The position numbers and the translations under genes were made by a program. From positions 7,440,001-7,504,000 of the forward strand of contig CAVNZM010000006.1 in the NCBI GenBank assembly GCA_963693365.1: a stretch of DNA of 64,000 nucleotides. The letters run 5' to 3'. This document shows, one piece after another, positions 33,084-46,774 of this stretch. This DNA is from Amoebidium appalachense (lineage: Eukaryota; Ichthyosporea). Numbering within the stretch: position 1 is the first letter of the stretch; each line of letters starts with the position of its first letter. The notes under the pieces are model-generated. The model did not search any database and was not told where the DNA came from. It saw only the letters and a program-made list of their open reading frames with translations.

Positions 33084-34608
33084 GGTTTCGCCCCTCCTCT
33101 TCCTTCCTTTCCAAATGATCGCTGGTATATTATTATGTAGAGACTATGACTCTACCTATGTTACTCTCTGAGGTGGTGTAAACAGGGATGGGAACATGAA
33201 CTTGTGTGTCTGTCTGTGCTTGCAGCATGAGCTTCTAGGTATACACAAAACGAACAGGAAGGCTTAGCAGAGACGTCAGTGTTCACTATGGCGTAAAATA
33301 AATCTTTTTTTCATGCGTTTGCCCTTACACACAGTAGCCACCATGCGCTTGTGTACCGTGTACTCGCCAAACCTTGTTTTGATTTTATGGGCTGCATTCC
33401 ATTGGAACGTTCAAACGAGGTAATTGGTCACTTCGGTATGCATTTACATGCCGGAATTCGCTTTTTCCTCGAAGCTGGGCTCGAGGCTCGATGTTGAACG
33501 CTCAAGCTGCCAATTCTGCCAGCGTCATACATAAATATGACCAGCAGTGGAATATTTATTGTAGTTAATTATTTTGCTTCTCAATGCTATGCCTGATATG
33601 CAGATATTCAAGTTGAAATGGGTGCATATATATCATTTTCACATGCACGGGTGCTTCGTCAAAATCTATGTAGGGCGGAGTTTTTGGAAAGTTGGAATGC
33701 GATATTTTATCAACATATGTTGATTGGCGCAAATTAATGCCGGAATGTACAAAATGCGGCAATGTATAGAGTTTTACTTGAAGCAAACGGGAGCCTTGAA
33801 CCGAGTAACGAAGAAGCACCTGTTGACTGTGAAGGCTGAAAGTAAACAAGGGAAGTTTTGCTGTATTGAATGAAGGCTGTTTTCTGGGGTTTGTATGAAA
33901 TTTTCAAATAAAAGAGCCCAAAACTTCTAGATCTAAAACTTGCCTTTTTCCCGCCGTCTTCATAGACCTACAGACCACAATAAACGTCTGGGCGCGGGCG
34001 CAGGAGACAGGACTCCCGGGTCAGCCCGGCGGCGGAGCAGTAAATTTTAAATTAATTGTAGAAAATTAGTTTAAATTTGCCTCACATAATGCTATCATGC
34101 TGCTGTTTTAGCCTACTGTTTCGCTGTTTGGAAAACCACACTTTCCCTATTCAAACACAGCAGAGGCTCTCTCCACAGCAAACACACACCATCGCCTCCG
34201 CATGGGTGTGCAGAGTTCCTTCACCGTCTCCCACACACGGACTCTATAACTGGCGTAGTTTGGGTTCCCTCGCAATTTAGTTCTCTCACTAAATTAACAC
34301 ATACGCACACGCAAAAAACTTTCACCCACCCACCTTTTGGAGCTAGGAAAACTGATGTTTCTGTCCTAGTGGATCCATCAATTTGTAGATGTCAAGCACG
34401 CATGTTCGGCCCTTGAGTATAGTGCAACCTTAATCCCGTACGTGGTTCATTTCATCAAGGGAAATTGGTGTACGGGACTCATGTTCCGAAGGATCAACCA
34501 AAACACCCACATGTTCCCACAAACAGAGTCCACTGTTTGTTGAAGCCCTGAAGCTAGCCTCAGTAAACAAAGCACACACATACATCACAACCAAACGCAC
34601 ACTTTACC
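33084..34608. promoter_or_regulatory. Shared intergenic region between divergent receptor genes
   Basis: The two receptor start codons are 1.5 kb apart and divergent, so both promoters must lie here or overlap. The sequence is complex, with no microsatellite. It has a GC-rich block at 33950-34030 beside an AT-rich block at 34035-34080. No clear TATA box was seen. Bidirectional control is inferred from the arrangement only. Confidence 0.5.
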
Positions 34609-35852
34609 ATGGGGCCAATAAGGGACGGCCTGGCCCGGCTGGGCTGGTTGACCCTTTTTGTAGGCATGGCGTATGCAGGTCTGTTGCCTAGCAGGCAGAT
34701 TGCCATCAACACCAAGAACTACGCAGAGCAGGAAACGCTGGTAAACAGATCAGGTACGGACGGTTTTCTCCCTCGGGTCGTGTAGCAGTTTTGTTTGCCT
34801 CTCTCGTGTCATGTTGTGGAGAATTGTAATTTTGGTGGAATCAGAGAAGCGGTAAAGCGGCGAAGCGGTTTTGATTTTTCATGATGCTGACGGGAAGTTA
34901 GGGTCAGATGTATTTAGATAAGTCGTTCATGCTCGTTTCTCTTGGGTTTCAACAACACAACTCTGCTGCAGATTGGTTGCATATACCGCAGTATCGTGTT
35001 AACATGTTTTATATTGAGGGCATGTTGGCGCAGATGGGATAGTCAGTAATGAACGTGTTACTCGCACCTGGGCTCTAGTTCTGTTGTGGCGGTGTAAAGC
35101 CTGTGGACGTACGAAGAAAATCCCATTTCTAGTTTTCCTTTACCACTCGGACTCCATCTACCATGTCAGCTGACAGCATAATCACTAAATTAACACATAA
35201 CCATTTGGCACCTTAGTGAAAGCCATGAAGCAGAAGAACAAACCGTTTACACTGAATACTCACACGACTTTTGCCGTTTGGCATTGAATCTCCCGTGTCA
35301 CTGTTTCGCCCCACAACATGCGTCTTGTCAAGCCAGATCGAACACAAGCACATAAACCAGTGAAAAAGGAAAATGACAGGGCCAAACAGTCAACTTTCAT
35401 GCATAATACACGGTACGCTACCAACAGTCAACACGGCGGGTTTTTTTTTGGTTATCTGTGCCGTAGGCATCCCTCCCCAGTTTTCTTACCCCTCCTCCCT
35501 CCCCTCCCCCCCCCCCCCCCTCCCCCTCCCACCTCCCTTTTGGCCACCTTTCTTTGACCTGTCGTCTGCGTGCGCGCGCGCGCGCGCACACACACACACA
35601 CACACAGCACGCGCAACCCCCCCCCCCCCCCCCCCCCCCCCCTCCCCTCCCCCCCCCCTTCCAAACACACGCACTCACATTCACTCTCTTTTTTCCTTCC
35701 TCTTTTCTTCAGTTACTGTGCTTGAAGCAGTGGGTAAAGGTATGACAGCCGAGTTCGTACGTGCATGGGTTAACCTGACGGTGCTGAGTGACGAGAAGGT
35801 CTTTGGTGCTGCCGTGGCCTTCGAACCAAGACCAGGTTTTGTATGCGCCCCC

Positions 35853-35883
<31 letters not shown>

Positions 35884-36355
35884 AAAAGAAAAAAGCAACA
35901 GTACACATCCAAAAAGAGCCCGTGAGAGAATAAGGGTTGGGGGGGGGGGGGGGGGAGAAGAGAGGGGAGGGGGAGGAGAGGGAGGGAAGGAGAGGGAGAG
36001 AGTCAGAGAGAGAGAGAGTGTGTGTGTGTGTGTACACTGCCTTATTGCTTCTTGCAGTGAAAAATATGTGCCTGTTAAAGTTTCTCCCCTGGTGATTTTT
36101 TCTATTAGTCTTTCGAGGGGGAGGGGGAGGGGGCTAGGGGGGGGGGGGGGGGGGGGGGGGATGGACGAGGAGGGGGAAGTAGGTTAACAAAAACCGGAGT
36201 CATAAATGCCTGTTATGAACATGATTGTGTGTGTGTGTGTGTGGTGGTGGTGGTGGTGGTGGTGGGGGTGGGGGGGGGGGGGGGGCTGGTTCTGGGGTTC
36301 TGGTGTACACTGTAGGGCACCACCATAAACTCAGTCGGAGCCACGCATCATGAAG

Positions 36356-36397
<42 letters not shown>

Positions 36398-36979
36398 ATT
36401 CACTCATTCTATTTATTCCTCGTCATCTTCCTTCTCCGCTCCCCCCTCCCCCCTCCCCCCCCTCCCCCCCGTCCCTTCCCTACTCCCCTCTCCCTTGCCT
36501 TCCTAATCCCAACCCCTACCCGACCCGACTCCCCCCCCCCCTCCCCCCTCCTTCCCTTCCCTCCCTTCCTCCCTCCCCCCCCCCCCCCCCCCAAAAAAAA
36601 AACAACAAATAACTCCTACCCCACCCTAGCCCACTCCACCTCCCCCCGCCCCTCCCAACACCCCTTCCTTCGGCCCCTCCCTCCCCCTCCCATCACCTCC
36701 CCCTCCTTTCCCCACGCCCCCACCTTCCGTTCCCTCCCCCACCACACCACAGCTTCCGCGAAACCCCGAAACCAAGAAAAACCTCAATCCGTACTTCTTT
36801 GCGCCCTACGTCTCCCGTCCTGTGAGCCCTGATGGCAAGGTTTTGCGTGAGGGAGATATGGACTATGTTGATTTGGGGACTGCGTACAACTACTCTGATG
36901 CGCAGTGGTACCAAACACCAAGACAGCAATTTTATTCAAAGAGGACGAGGGCGGAAAAATCGACGGTTGGCGTAAGTGA

Positions 36980-37021
<42 letters not shown>

Positions 37022-37180
37022 TGTGTGTCTGTGTGTGTGTGTGTCTGTGTGTGTGTGTGTCTGTGTGTGTGTGTGTGTGTGTATGTGTGTGTGTATGGAT
37101 ATATGGATAATGCGCTCTGTTTTGCGCGTGCAATTTCATTTCGCCCATACACACATACAGATATACGTGCATGCAAATCT

Positions 37181-37220
<40 letters not shown>

Positions 37221-37224
37221 GCGC

Positions 37225-37300
<76 letters not shown>

Positions 37301-38244
37301 CAAACAGACATCATTGTTCTTTTTTATCAAGAAAGGTTCTGCCGAAGCATTATTTGATGCATACAAGAGCGAGGTCAAAAGGTCGAAACTTAGGCTCATC
37401 CTTATGCAAGCCCTATCTTTTCTCTCTCTCTCTGCCCCTCCCCCCCCCCCCTAAAAAAAATATAAAAAAATAAAACAAAAATAATGAATAAAAAGAAAGA
37501 AAGAAAAGAAAAAGAGAAGAAAAATACACGCATACATTTCTCGCATTGTTTCCCCCCCCCCCCCCTCCCCCCGCCCCCCACCTTTTACACACGTACTCGA
37601 AGGTACTCACCCAACTCTCCTTCCTCCCCCCCCCCCCCCCCCCCCCCTCCCCCCCCCCCCACACACACACACACTCACCGACACAAGCATACACACACCC
37701 ACACCCACATAAGACACATGCGGATACGCGTATACACACACACACCCCCTTACATACACACACACACACGCACACACACACGCGTACACACACACACACA
37801 CCCTTACGTACACACACACACACGTACACACACACACGTACACACACACTCAAATACAGTACTGGACCATGGCGTATTTCGACGACGGAGGCGGAAACAT
37901 TTGGATGGTTACCTACTCCCGCCCATTTATGATGTCTGCTGATAATGAAACTATGCGAGGAATTACAACTATGGATATTTCTCTCGATGATATTGATATA
38001 AACATGTGTCTGCCCGGGAGAAAGAATCTTTGCAAGGAGGAATACCCTACGTGCAATCACATCAAGGGGCAGGGCCAGGTGCAGACGGCGTACACGTGCT
38101 GCATGGAGGGGTACGTACGTGTGTGTGTACGTGTATGCGTGTGTGTACGTGTGTGTGTGTGTGTGTACGTGTATTCGTGTGTGTACGTGTACGCGCTCGT
38201 GTGTGTATGTACATGTGGTTGTGCGTACTTGTGTATACGTGTGC

Positions 38245-38311
<67 letters not shown>

Positions 38312-38894
38312 CGCGCGTGTGTGTGTACGTATGTATACGTGTACGTGTGAGCTTTAGTAGACATTGCGTGTGTGTGTATATGTACGTGTTCCAACCTCCC
38401 CCCCCCCCCCCCCCCCCTCCTCCTCCTCCCCAGCCCCTCATCATTAAATCCAATGAGTTGTTTTATTGCAGCTAATATTTATCTAAATCTGAATTCAATC
38501 TCCCCCTCCCAGGTGTCTCAACTGTGTGCTACCCAACGTTAGTCTGTCACTCAGCACTGTGTATCGTAACGGCAACTATTGCAAGGAGGCAGACAAGGCA
38601 AACAATTACGTCATCTACAAGAACAAGTCCGTCCCCTCAGAGGAATTTCGTATGGAAACCCCCCCCCCCCCCCCCGTCCTCCCCTCAAAAAACCCCTTCT
38701 TGAACTTCAGCGACGATCACCGTGGTTTGCTAAAAATAATTCTCTTGTATGAATCCAACTCTCTTCGCATATAACCCCCCTCCATGTCCTCCTCCCCCTT
38801 CTTTCCGGAAGTCCCCAAGTAGATTTCTAACGGATCCTCTCATTCCCCTATCCGCCTGAGATCCGGATTCCCAAATTGGTTTTCCCGATTTTCC

Positions 38895-38939
<45 letters not shown>

Positions 38940-41900
38940 TGGGGGTTCTTTCATTCCCCCATATTCATTTCGTATTTTTCAGGCATGTACTAACATCATA
39001 CACCGCATACAAAGACACCCACAAACAGATGTGTTGTATCTTGCATCCAGTCCCCCTCCCCCCCCCTCCCCCCCCCCTCCCCCCACCTTGCCCGCGGGGA
39101 AAAAAAAAAAAGAAAGAAAAGAAAAGAAAGAAAGAAGATAAAAGAATCAAACACCCATGCAATCCCAGAGTTCAGCGCTGCCTGTTCAATCGACCACCCA
39201 CAATTTCCCAAATTTCACGCTGACTATCCCTTGATTATCTCAGTGTCGTACGACTACAACCACTCGATCCATACAATTTGTCTCGTTTCCAATCACTCTC
39301 ACCCACAATTTCCCAAATTCCCCAAATTTCGCACTGGCTATTCCATGTATATCCCAGTGTCATCTGCATGAATTATCTCGCTCCGAATCACTCTCACCCA
39401 CATTTTCTCAAATTTCACACTGACTATCCCTTGTATATCCCAGTGTCGTACGACTACAACCAGTCTATCCGCTTCCCCATCTTCCTGTCGTATGCCGTGT
39501 CCATGGTGATGGTGGCCTGTGTGCTTGCGTGGGTCTTCAGCCAGAGGAAGTGGCAGGTTATCAAACTCGGTATATATCTCCCCCCGCCCTCCCCCTCTTC
39601 CCACAAAAAACAAAAGAATAAGATAATAAATAATAAATAAATAAATGAATACAACTAATCCTCGCCATAATAGGATAAAATAAGGTGAGTTTATAAGGAA
39701 GTTAAAGATAAGAAAGAGAAAGTGGCAGGTTATCAACTCGGTGTATCCCCCCCCCCCCCCCCCCCCCCCCTCCCCTCCCCCTACCACCACCACCACCACC
39801 ACCACCCACCCACCCACCCACCCACCCATCCAAATAAAAGAAACGAAAACATCTCAATGCAATAAATAAGGGGAGACAAAATAGATTAAAATGATTAAGT
39901 ACCATTCTTTTGCCTGTATCTCCCCATTATTATATTTTCTCTTTATAGTTTCTTATATTCTCTTTCATGATAAAAACGCTACATCCAACTTCACCACTAC
40001 ATTGTTAAGCAACCCAACTTTGCAACTTTGCAAGGCGTTTTTAATGTTACCCTTTTTTATGGTCGGCGTGGGGCTCCTTTCAAGTTGAACACCGACTTGA
40101 AACTACTATATAACTAAAAGTGACCCACATTTACACTTTTTAACGTGGATTCTTAAATCTTGTATCTCCAGCTGTGCACAATCAACTTCATCTGCCTCTA
40201 CACCAATAAACTAACATTAAACTCTTAACTTTTTAACTTTTCAAAATCCAGCCACGCCCAACTTCATCTACTTCCTTATCAATAAACTAACGTTAAAATT
40301 TAACTTTTTAGCTTTTTAAAATCCAGCCATGCCCAACTTCATCTACCTCTAAACCAATAAACTAACGCTAAACTTTTAACTTTTTTTTTTTTTTTTAAAA
40401 AATCCAGCCACACCCAACTTCATCTACCTTGAGCTATCCGGTGCCATGCTCTCCCTACTCTACGGCCTTCTTGCCTACATAACCCCCTCCAAGGCCCTGT
40501 GCATTGTTCAAAATTGGCTGGCCGAAATTGGATTTGTGCTCATGTTGGGCACCATGGTCATCAAAAAATGGCGGTAAGTCTATTGGATCCCCCCTTCCTC
40601 CCCCCCCCCTCCCTCTCTATATATTTCATACAAAGCCCCCCCCCTTCCCCCCCCCCCCTCGCCCCTCGATCTCCCCCTTTCCCCCCCCCCCCCCCCCCCC
40701 CCCCCCACCCCGGACCCCTTCTCACTCCCTCCGTTTCTCTCACTCTCGCTCATCCCCCCCCCCCACCCCCTCCCCCCGTGGTATGGTCTTTCCTTCTCTC
40801 CATAGACATTACCGTAAGCCACATCGCGGAATACAATGTAGCATGCTGGATATAGAAAATGGGCCCGAATCCTCTTTCATCCATAAATATCAGCCCTCTA
40901 CACATAGTATAAGCCTAACAATGCTGAGCTCAATCTTCCTACTTTCTTTATTGTTTTATAAAAGCTTTTTTTTTGGGCGCGCAAAAACTTCCCGCCCAAA
41001 TTTCTATATTTGGCTAATCGTGTGATCGCGCGAAAATAATTGGTCCATACATATTTTTTTATTCTCCACAATGAAACGACGTTTTTTTCAATGCCAATTG
41101 GTCCTTAGCGCGAAGAAAGACCATTGTTTTTGTCTAAGTAGGACTTGGTTTTGTAGCACGCGAGGCCACCGCCAGCGGCCTTCTGCCGGCCAGTTCGATC
41201 AGCGGCGGTCGACGCATTGGGGGGAGACTATGAATTTGAGCTAAACGATTTGATTGGTTAAAACTGCTATGAACCTCAAACTTTCAAACTTTCGCTACTA
41301 TGAAAGGGGTGTGCATCACGGTTCTACTATACGAAAGTTTGCGGCTTCGTCTTGCCCTCAGTATATAAAGATATCAAAATATGCGTCTTTGTCTCCTGCG
41401 TATTAACTACTAAGCATGTATTGGGTTTTGGCCGCAATGAAAGCTAATAAATAGAAAAAAAGGTCAATTCATATGTCTTTCCTATGATCGCTATGCTTCA
41501 ATTTATTCGGTCGATCTGAGCCGCCGGCCGCCGCGGTAAGGTCTAAACCTCCTTTTATTTTTCCAACTGGTCCCCACTCCTCACACAACCACACACATGC
41601 TCCCCCCCCCCCCCCCCCCCAAAAAAAAAAAAAAGAAAAAAAAAAAAAAAAAAAAACCACCCCCAACCACCAACCCCATCTTTCTCTCGCTCTGTCACTC
41701 CCCCCTCCCTCCCCCTCTCCATCCTTCCCTCTGTCCACCTCTCCCTCCTCCCTTTTTTGGCACATAGAATTGTGTTCTTTGTGTTGTATTTTTTTGCCGT
41801 GTATCCTGTGCACTTTGAACTCTGCAGTGCCTTGTCACTCATAAATTTGTATTTCATACTCCATTACTCATTCTAACTCCCCCCCCCCCCCCCCCCTTCC

Positions 41901-42086
41901 CCCTCCCCTTCCCCCCCCTCCCCCCCCCCCCCCCACACACACACACACACTGCTCCCTCGCCTACCCACCCTTCCTCCCTCCCCTTAACCCGACCCACCC
42001 ACCCATCCCCCCCCCCCCCCCCCCCCCACCACGCAACCACCCCCCCACCCATCCACCCCTGCCCCCGATCCCCTCCTCCGCTCCCA

Positions 42087-42132
<46 letters not shown>

Positions 42133-42597
42133 ACACAGTCTGTTTGTGATCTACGTTATCAAGAGAAACAGCGAGGTTGCACCCAACTTCAGCGACGATC
42201 GTATGATGCGTCATTTCATGATGCTTTTGGCGTTTTTCGCTTTCGTTTTGGGCCTGTGGACTGCTATGGATGGGATGGGTGTTGCAGTGAGAGAAGAGGA
42301 CGAAGTGTTCAACCTCGGAGGGGACAACAACACGCTCACTATACGCACACAGTCACTGTATTGTTCAAAGAGGTAAAGATTCCCCCCTTCCCCTCCTCCC
42401 TCCCTCCTCCCCCCTCCCCCTTCCCCCCCCCCTTCAACACTCGGATGGGCTCTGCTTATTGTGCTCTTTGTGTGCGGTTTGCACTCTACTATTGTACGTT
42501 ATCGCCGTTATCACCGTTATCACCGTTATCACCAATAAATGGGTTCTTTGTCCATATTCTATGACACATTCGTAGCCTCCCTCCCCTCCCTATCTGA

Positions 42598-42645
<48 letters not shown>

Positions 42646-43369
42646 CCACCCGTATTAGCATGTCACTAATTGAAGGTATGTTAGTGTTAGTTTTCACTGT
42701 ATTACTGAGGTGTGATTTCTTTCTACATATTCTTAGAAAGCGTGTTAATACCAATGTTTGTATTAGTAGGAGTATTATATTTATCCCCCCCCCCCCCCCC
42801 CCGAATTACATGATTATGTTCCATGTTCCCCGTTGTGAATGTTTACTTCGCACTTGTGCATGATATGGAATCATTGATTTCTTGGCTATAACACATTCTA
42901 CCCTCCGATCCTCCCCCCTCCCCCCAAAACCATTTCCACCCAACGACCTATTATCGGGCTATTTATGATGCATGTTGCTATTGTGTGCTTTGCAGAATTT
43001 GCCTTGTATAGCGCGTCGCGAACGCGTGTACTTATGTGCCCCTGTGACACATTCTAACCAACCCTCCTGCCCCCCCCACCCGCCCCCCCCCCCCCCCCCC
43101 CCTCCTCTCCCTCCTCCTCCCCCCCCCCTCCCCCCCTTCCCCCCCCCCCCCCCCCCCCCAGTGTGTGGGTGTACATCCTTCTAGGTCTCGAGACTGCCGT
43201 CCTAGTCCTCGGTGTGCTCTTCTCCTTTGCCGTCAGAAAGACACCCTCTGCCTTCCACGAATCTCAGTATGTATCCCTCCCCCCACCCCCTTCGCCCCCC
43301 CCCCTCTCCACCTCCCCCTCCCCCCCCCCTCCCCCCCCCCCCCCCCTCCCCCCCCTCCCCCCCTCCCCC

Positions 43370-43400
<31 letters not shown>

Positions 43401-43936
43401 AAAAAAAGCCTGGCACCCCCTTCCTGCCCAACTTCGAACCACGTAAACTGGCAAAACTTGGAAGTCTGGGCTTGTAGGACGAGTTTGTGTTTTGACTTAA
43501 GAGTTTAAGTGGACGCCACGCGAGAGAAAAGGGTTTAATCGGGTTTGAGAGACATTGGTGGCAAAATTTGGGTTTTTGAGATTGGAAAGGTGAAATGGAC
43601 AAACACACCGCCCATTCACTCAAATGGAAGAAGGGGGGGGGGGGGGGGGGGGGCAAGGTTAAAGAGAAGGCTTAGAAACCCCCCCATTTATTCGGGGGGA
43701 GGGGGGGGGGGGGGGAAGGAAATGTTAAATAGAAGACTCAAAAACCCTGCATGTTATAATACTTGCGAACATTCAACGAGCATGCTTTTTGGCCTACAGC
43801 TCTGAAACCATTGTTTTTTGGTCAAGTATTTAATGCAATAGAAATAGTATGATCTAACAAAACTCAATGGTCGTTTGACTGTATGGTTCTATCACAACTC
43901 TCATTCAAAATCCTAGTTTATTAACCACTCTCCTTT

Positions 43937-44005
<69 letters not shown>

Positions 44006-44204
44006 AAAAAAAAAAAACACACAAGCACACACATAACTACTCTCCCCATCCCCATCCCCACCTCTTCTCCCCCATTCCTTCCCCCCCCCCCCCCCCCCCC
44101 CCCACCCCACCACCACCACCACCACCACCACACACACACCCCCCCCCCCCCCCCCCCTCCTCCCTCCCCTTCCTCCCCCTCCCCTCCCTCCCTTGGCCCC
44201 TCCA

Positions 44205-44261
<57 letters not shown>

Positions 44262-44547
44262 CACAGGTTCTTGGCCATCGCCATCTTCGTGCAGCTGATA
44301 ATCGACACGTGTGTCCAAGTTTTCCTTCTCACCCGCTCAAAGACACAAATGAATCCCGATTTGGAATACATCGTTCTTTCCGTGCGCTATTTGGGTGGCA
44401 CGGTGGTGAACGTGTGCCTTAACATGGTTCCAAAAATGGTAATTATTTCGCAGAACAGAGGTAACGACGTCGATGTGAAAAAGTGCGTAGCCAATCCCCC
44501 CCCCTCCCCACCACCACCACCACCACCACCACCACCACCACCACCGG

Positions 44548-44600
<53 letters not shown>

Positions 44601-45391
44601 AAAGAAAGAAGGAGAAATAGAGGAAAAAGAAGCGAAGAAAGAATTCCAAGAGAAAGAAAGACCGTGCCCAGATAGCGTGCCACGTTTTTTCAATTGATTC
44701 CACTGATATATGCAAAGAGCTAAGAACAACTTAACCATGTGTAGACAAAGGAATCCAATGCCATAAGTGTTCTTCATATGACGCCTTTGGTTACTTAATC
44801 GCCAGCCGCACAATTTCAACCAATCAAACTCCACTGACATTGAATATTCCATGCACATCCACATGCACCCACACAACCACACACACGTACACGCACACGT
44901 ACATACGCACTCTTACACAAATAAGCAAACACACACCCACACACACACTTACACAAACACACGTACACACACGTACACACACGTACACAGGCATCAGCAC
45001 GACGGAGACAGTGACGATGAAGCAGGCTGGTCTCTTGACGAAGACTTCTACACCCCCGAGACTCTTGCATACAAGGCCAAGTTGGATAGTCTGCGTATGG
45101 CCTACGACACCCTGCTCACAAACTACAACAACTTGCGCGTATGTGTTCCAAATCCTCTCCCCTTCCTCCCCTCCCCCCTCCCCCCTCTCCCCCCTCCCCC
45201 CCCCCCCTCCCCCCCCCTCCAAATGGGCAAAAAAAAAAAAAAAAAAAAAAACCCCCTAAAATGATCGTGGCTCTTCCCGCAGCGAAATTCCACACTGCAA
45301 ATAGTAATAGAAACAGTAGTGAAAGAACACAGACATGTATGGCCTTGCACACGCACTGCCTAGTCTATGACAAGCACACATGCAAGTGTTG

Positions 45392-45431
<40 letters not shown>

Positions 45432-45787
45432 TACATGCAACAAACACACCCGCCACCCACCAGCATCCACGCATAAAATGAAAGCCACGGGGGGGGCGGG
45501 GGTGGGGGGGGAGGAGGGGGGGAAGGAGGGGGGGGGGGGGGGACGGTAGGGAAAAGTGGAGAAGAGTGCTGTGGGGGAGAGAAAGCGAGAGAGGGAGGGG
45601 GGAGGGAGGGAGGAGGGGGGGGCAAGCAAATGGGAAGAAAAGATGCTCGATGTTGAGAGTAGTGGCGCTCCGATAAATTTGTTATGAATGGTAATGAAAA
45701 TCCTGAATATCGGCCCGTATAATGCAGCTACGTCTGTTACTTTTTCATACCCTGGGCTTTGTGCATGTGAAGTGTGACTGACTTATC

Positions 45788-45824
<37 letters not shown>

Positions 45825-45836
45825 CAAGCGCGCGCA

Positions 45837-45908
<72 letters not shown>

Positions 45909-46005
45909 CCAAAGCATGACCAAACTCAAGGCACCACCCTCCGCCATCGTCCACGACTCGAGCACGCTCGTGATTGGCTCGGAGAGCACCCAGTCTTTAA
46001 CCTGA
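34609..46005 (+). CDS. Class C GPCR-like receptor B with Cache-type ectodomain
   Basis: Exons 34609-34753, 35713-35840, 36753-36971, 37860-38110, 38513-38649, 39444-39569, 40408-40573, 42139-42372, 43162-43266, 44267-44482, 44991-45138, 45907-46005. The sum is 1974 nt, 657 residues plus stop, all phases consistent. Seven exons have the same length as in receptor A (145, 251 undivided, 137, 126, 166, 234 and 105 nt). Seen: a hydrophobic leader ([14 protein letters not shown]); Cache-like ectodomain ([35 protein letters not shown]); Cys-rich stalk (CCMEG, CLNC); seven helices with ALCIVQNW before TM3, IKKWR after it, and [14 protein letters not shown] after TM5; and a tail with [18 protein letters not shown], possibly coiled coil. 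The expected location is the plasma membrane, with Cache outside sensing a small molecule (glycine is reported for GPR158). Ligand and partners cannot be read from the sequence. Confidence 0.9.
36983..37299 (+). repeat. Complementary (GT)n and (CA)n tracts in one receptor B intron
   Basis: (GT)n with TCT interruptions at 36983-37095 follows the GTAAGT donor. (CA)n at 37180-37299, poly-C at 37550-37660 and (CA)n at 37661-37850 lead to the ATACAG acceptor. The two arms could pair in the transcript. Confidence 0.9.
38245..38320 (+). repeat. (GT)n-(GC)n microsatellite
   Basis: In the receptor B intron 38111-38512. GT-rich sequence starts at the donor GTACGT and runs to about 38385; poly-C (38398-38417) then precedes the acceptor half. 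Confidence 0.95.
39196..39480 (+). repeat. Three tandem copies of the receptor B TM1-exon acceptor region
   Basis: A ~100-bp unit with CACCCACAATTTCCC and a CTGACTATCCCTTG-like block, then an AG acceptor and the start of the exon, occurs at 39196-39270, 39299-39375 (diverged) and 39395-39480. The last is the genuine exon start at 39444. In the first copy TGTCGTACGACTACAACCA is intact. Confidence 0.85.
40160..40425 (+). repeat. Four tandem copies of the receptor B TM2-exon acceptor region
   Basis: AG acceptors at 40171, 40251, 40326 and 40407, spaced 75-81 bp, are each followed by CCAACTTCATCTACCT-like coding sequence, then (first three copies) CAATAAACTAACGTTAAA. Only the last continues into the full exon 40408-40573. 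Confidence 0.9.
41760..43065 (+). repeat. Intron-associated ~100-bp repeat, three copies in receptor B
   Basis: Copies at about 41764-41880, 42436-42500 (5' part) and 42956-43062. The family runs from GGATGGGCTCTGCTTATT through TGTGTG(T/C)GGTTTGCA and an ACTTCGTACT-like block to ATTCTAAC, then poly-C. All are in the sense of the gene. The third leads directly to the acceptor of exon 43162-43266. Confidence 0.65.
44090..44265 (+). repeat. Poly-C, (CCA)n and (CA)n before a receptor B acceptor
   Basis: Poly-C, then (CCA)n at 44104-44130, poly-C, a C-rich stretch, and (CA)n at 44208-44265 ending in the CACAG acceptor of exon 44267-44482. A further (CCA)n and (GA)n pair lies after the donor at 44505-44596. 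Confidence 0.9.
45838..45905 (+). repeat. (CA)n before last receptor B exon
   Basis: A pure (CA)n run ending in the CACAG acceptor at 45905-45906. Confidence 0.95.
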
Positions 46006-46714
46006 TATTCATATAGTACTACTAAGTTAAAATAGTTTTATTATTCCTGTTTTTTAGCACACCAATAGCCAATAGCTTTAGAATATGATTTTCACACATT
46101 CTGCAAGACTTAGTTCAGTTGTCACTTACATGTGCTGGATTTAAAAATTCACGTTTTAATGTTTATCCTTATTGGGCGGAGTGCAAGAATCCTATTGGGT
46201 TGATAAGACTCCGATACTCTCCTGAATATTTTGAGGCCCGCGGTGGGTCGGGGCGGACTGCCGGAACCTCGAGCACACACACATACATACACACACACGC
46301 GCGCGCGCACACACACACACACGCACACACACACACACACTCACGCGCACACACTCGCGCGCACACACACAAAGACGCACACACGTGACACCTTTACACA
46401 CACGCACACACACACACAAGCGGCTATAGAACCAGGTCCTTACTAGCCAACTTTTGAACTTGAGATCATTCGCCAGTTAAAAATTAATTTGATCAATATA
46501 ATTTAATGAATGTCACGGTGCTACAATGACTCACCTCAGCTTTGAGCTACAGAGTTGTGAGCGTAACACAGGAATGTGATGGTCATGATATACTAATAGT
46601 GGAGGCACACCGTAGCTTTCGACTAAAAACTGTTACCATTGAACAATAAAGGAGCTTCACAGTGAGTCCACTAGTGGCTCAGATCTCGACGTACACACGG
46701 TGTCAGTGTCAATC

Positions 46715-46774
<60 letters not shown>

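Noticed and set aside
33520-33545. Short inverted repeat GTCATA...TATGAC in the receptor spacer
   Set aside because: Six-base arms are expected by chance in 1.5 kb.
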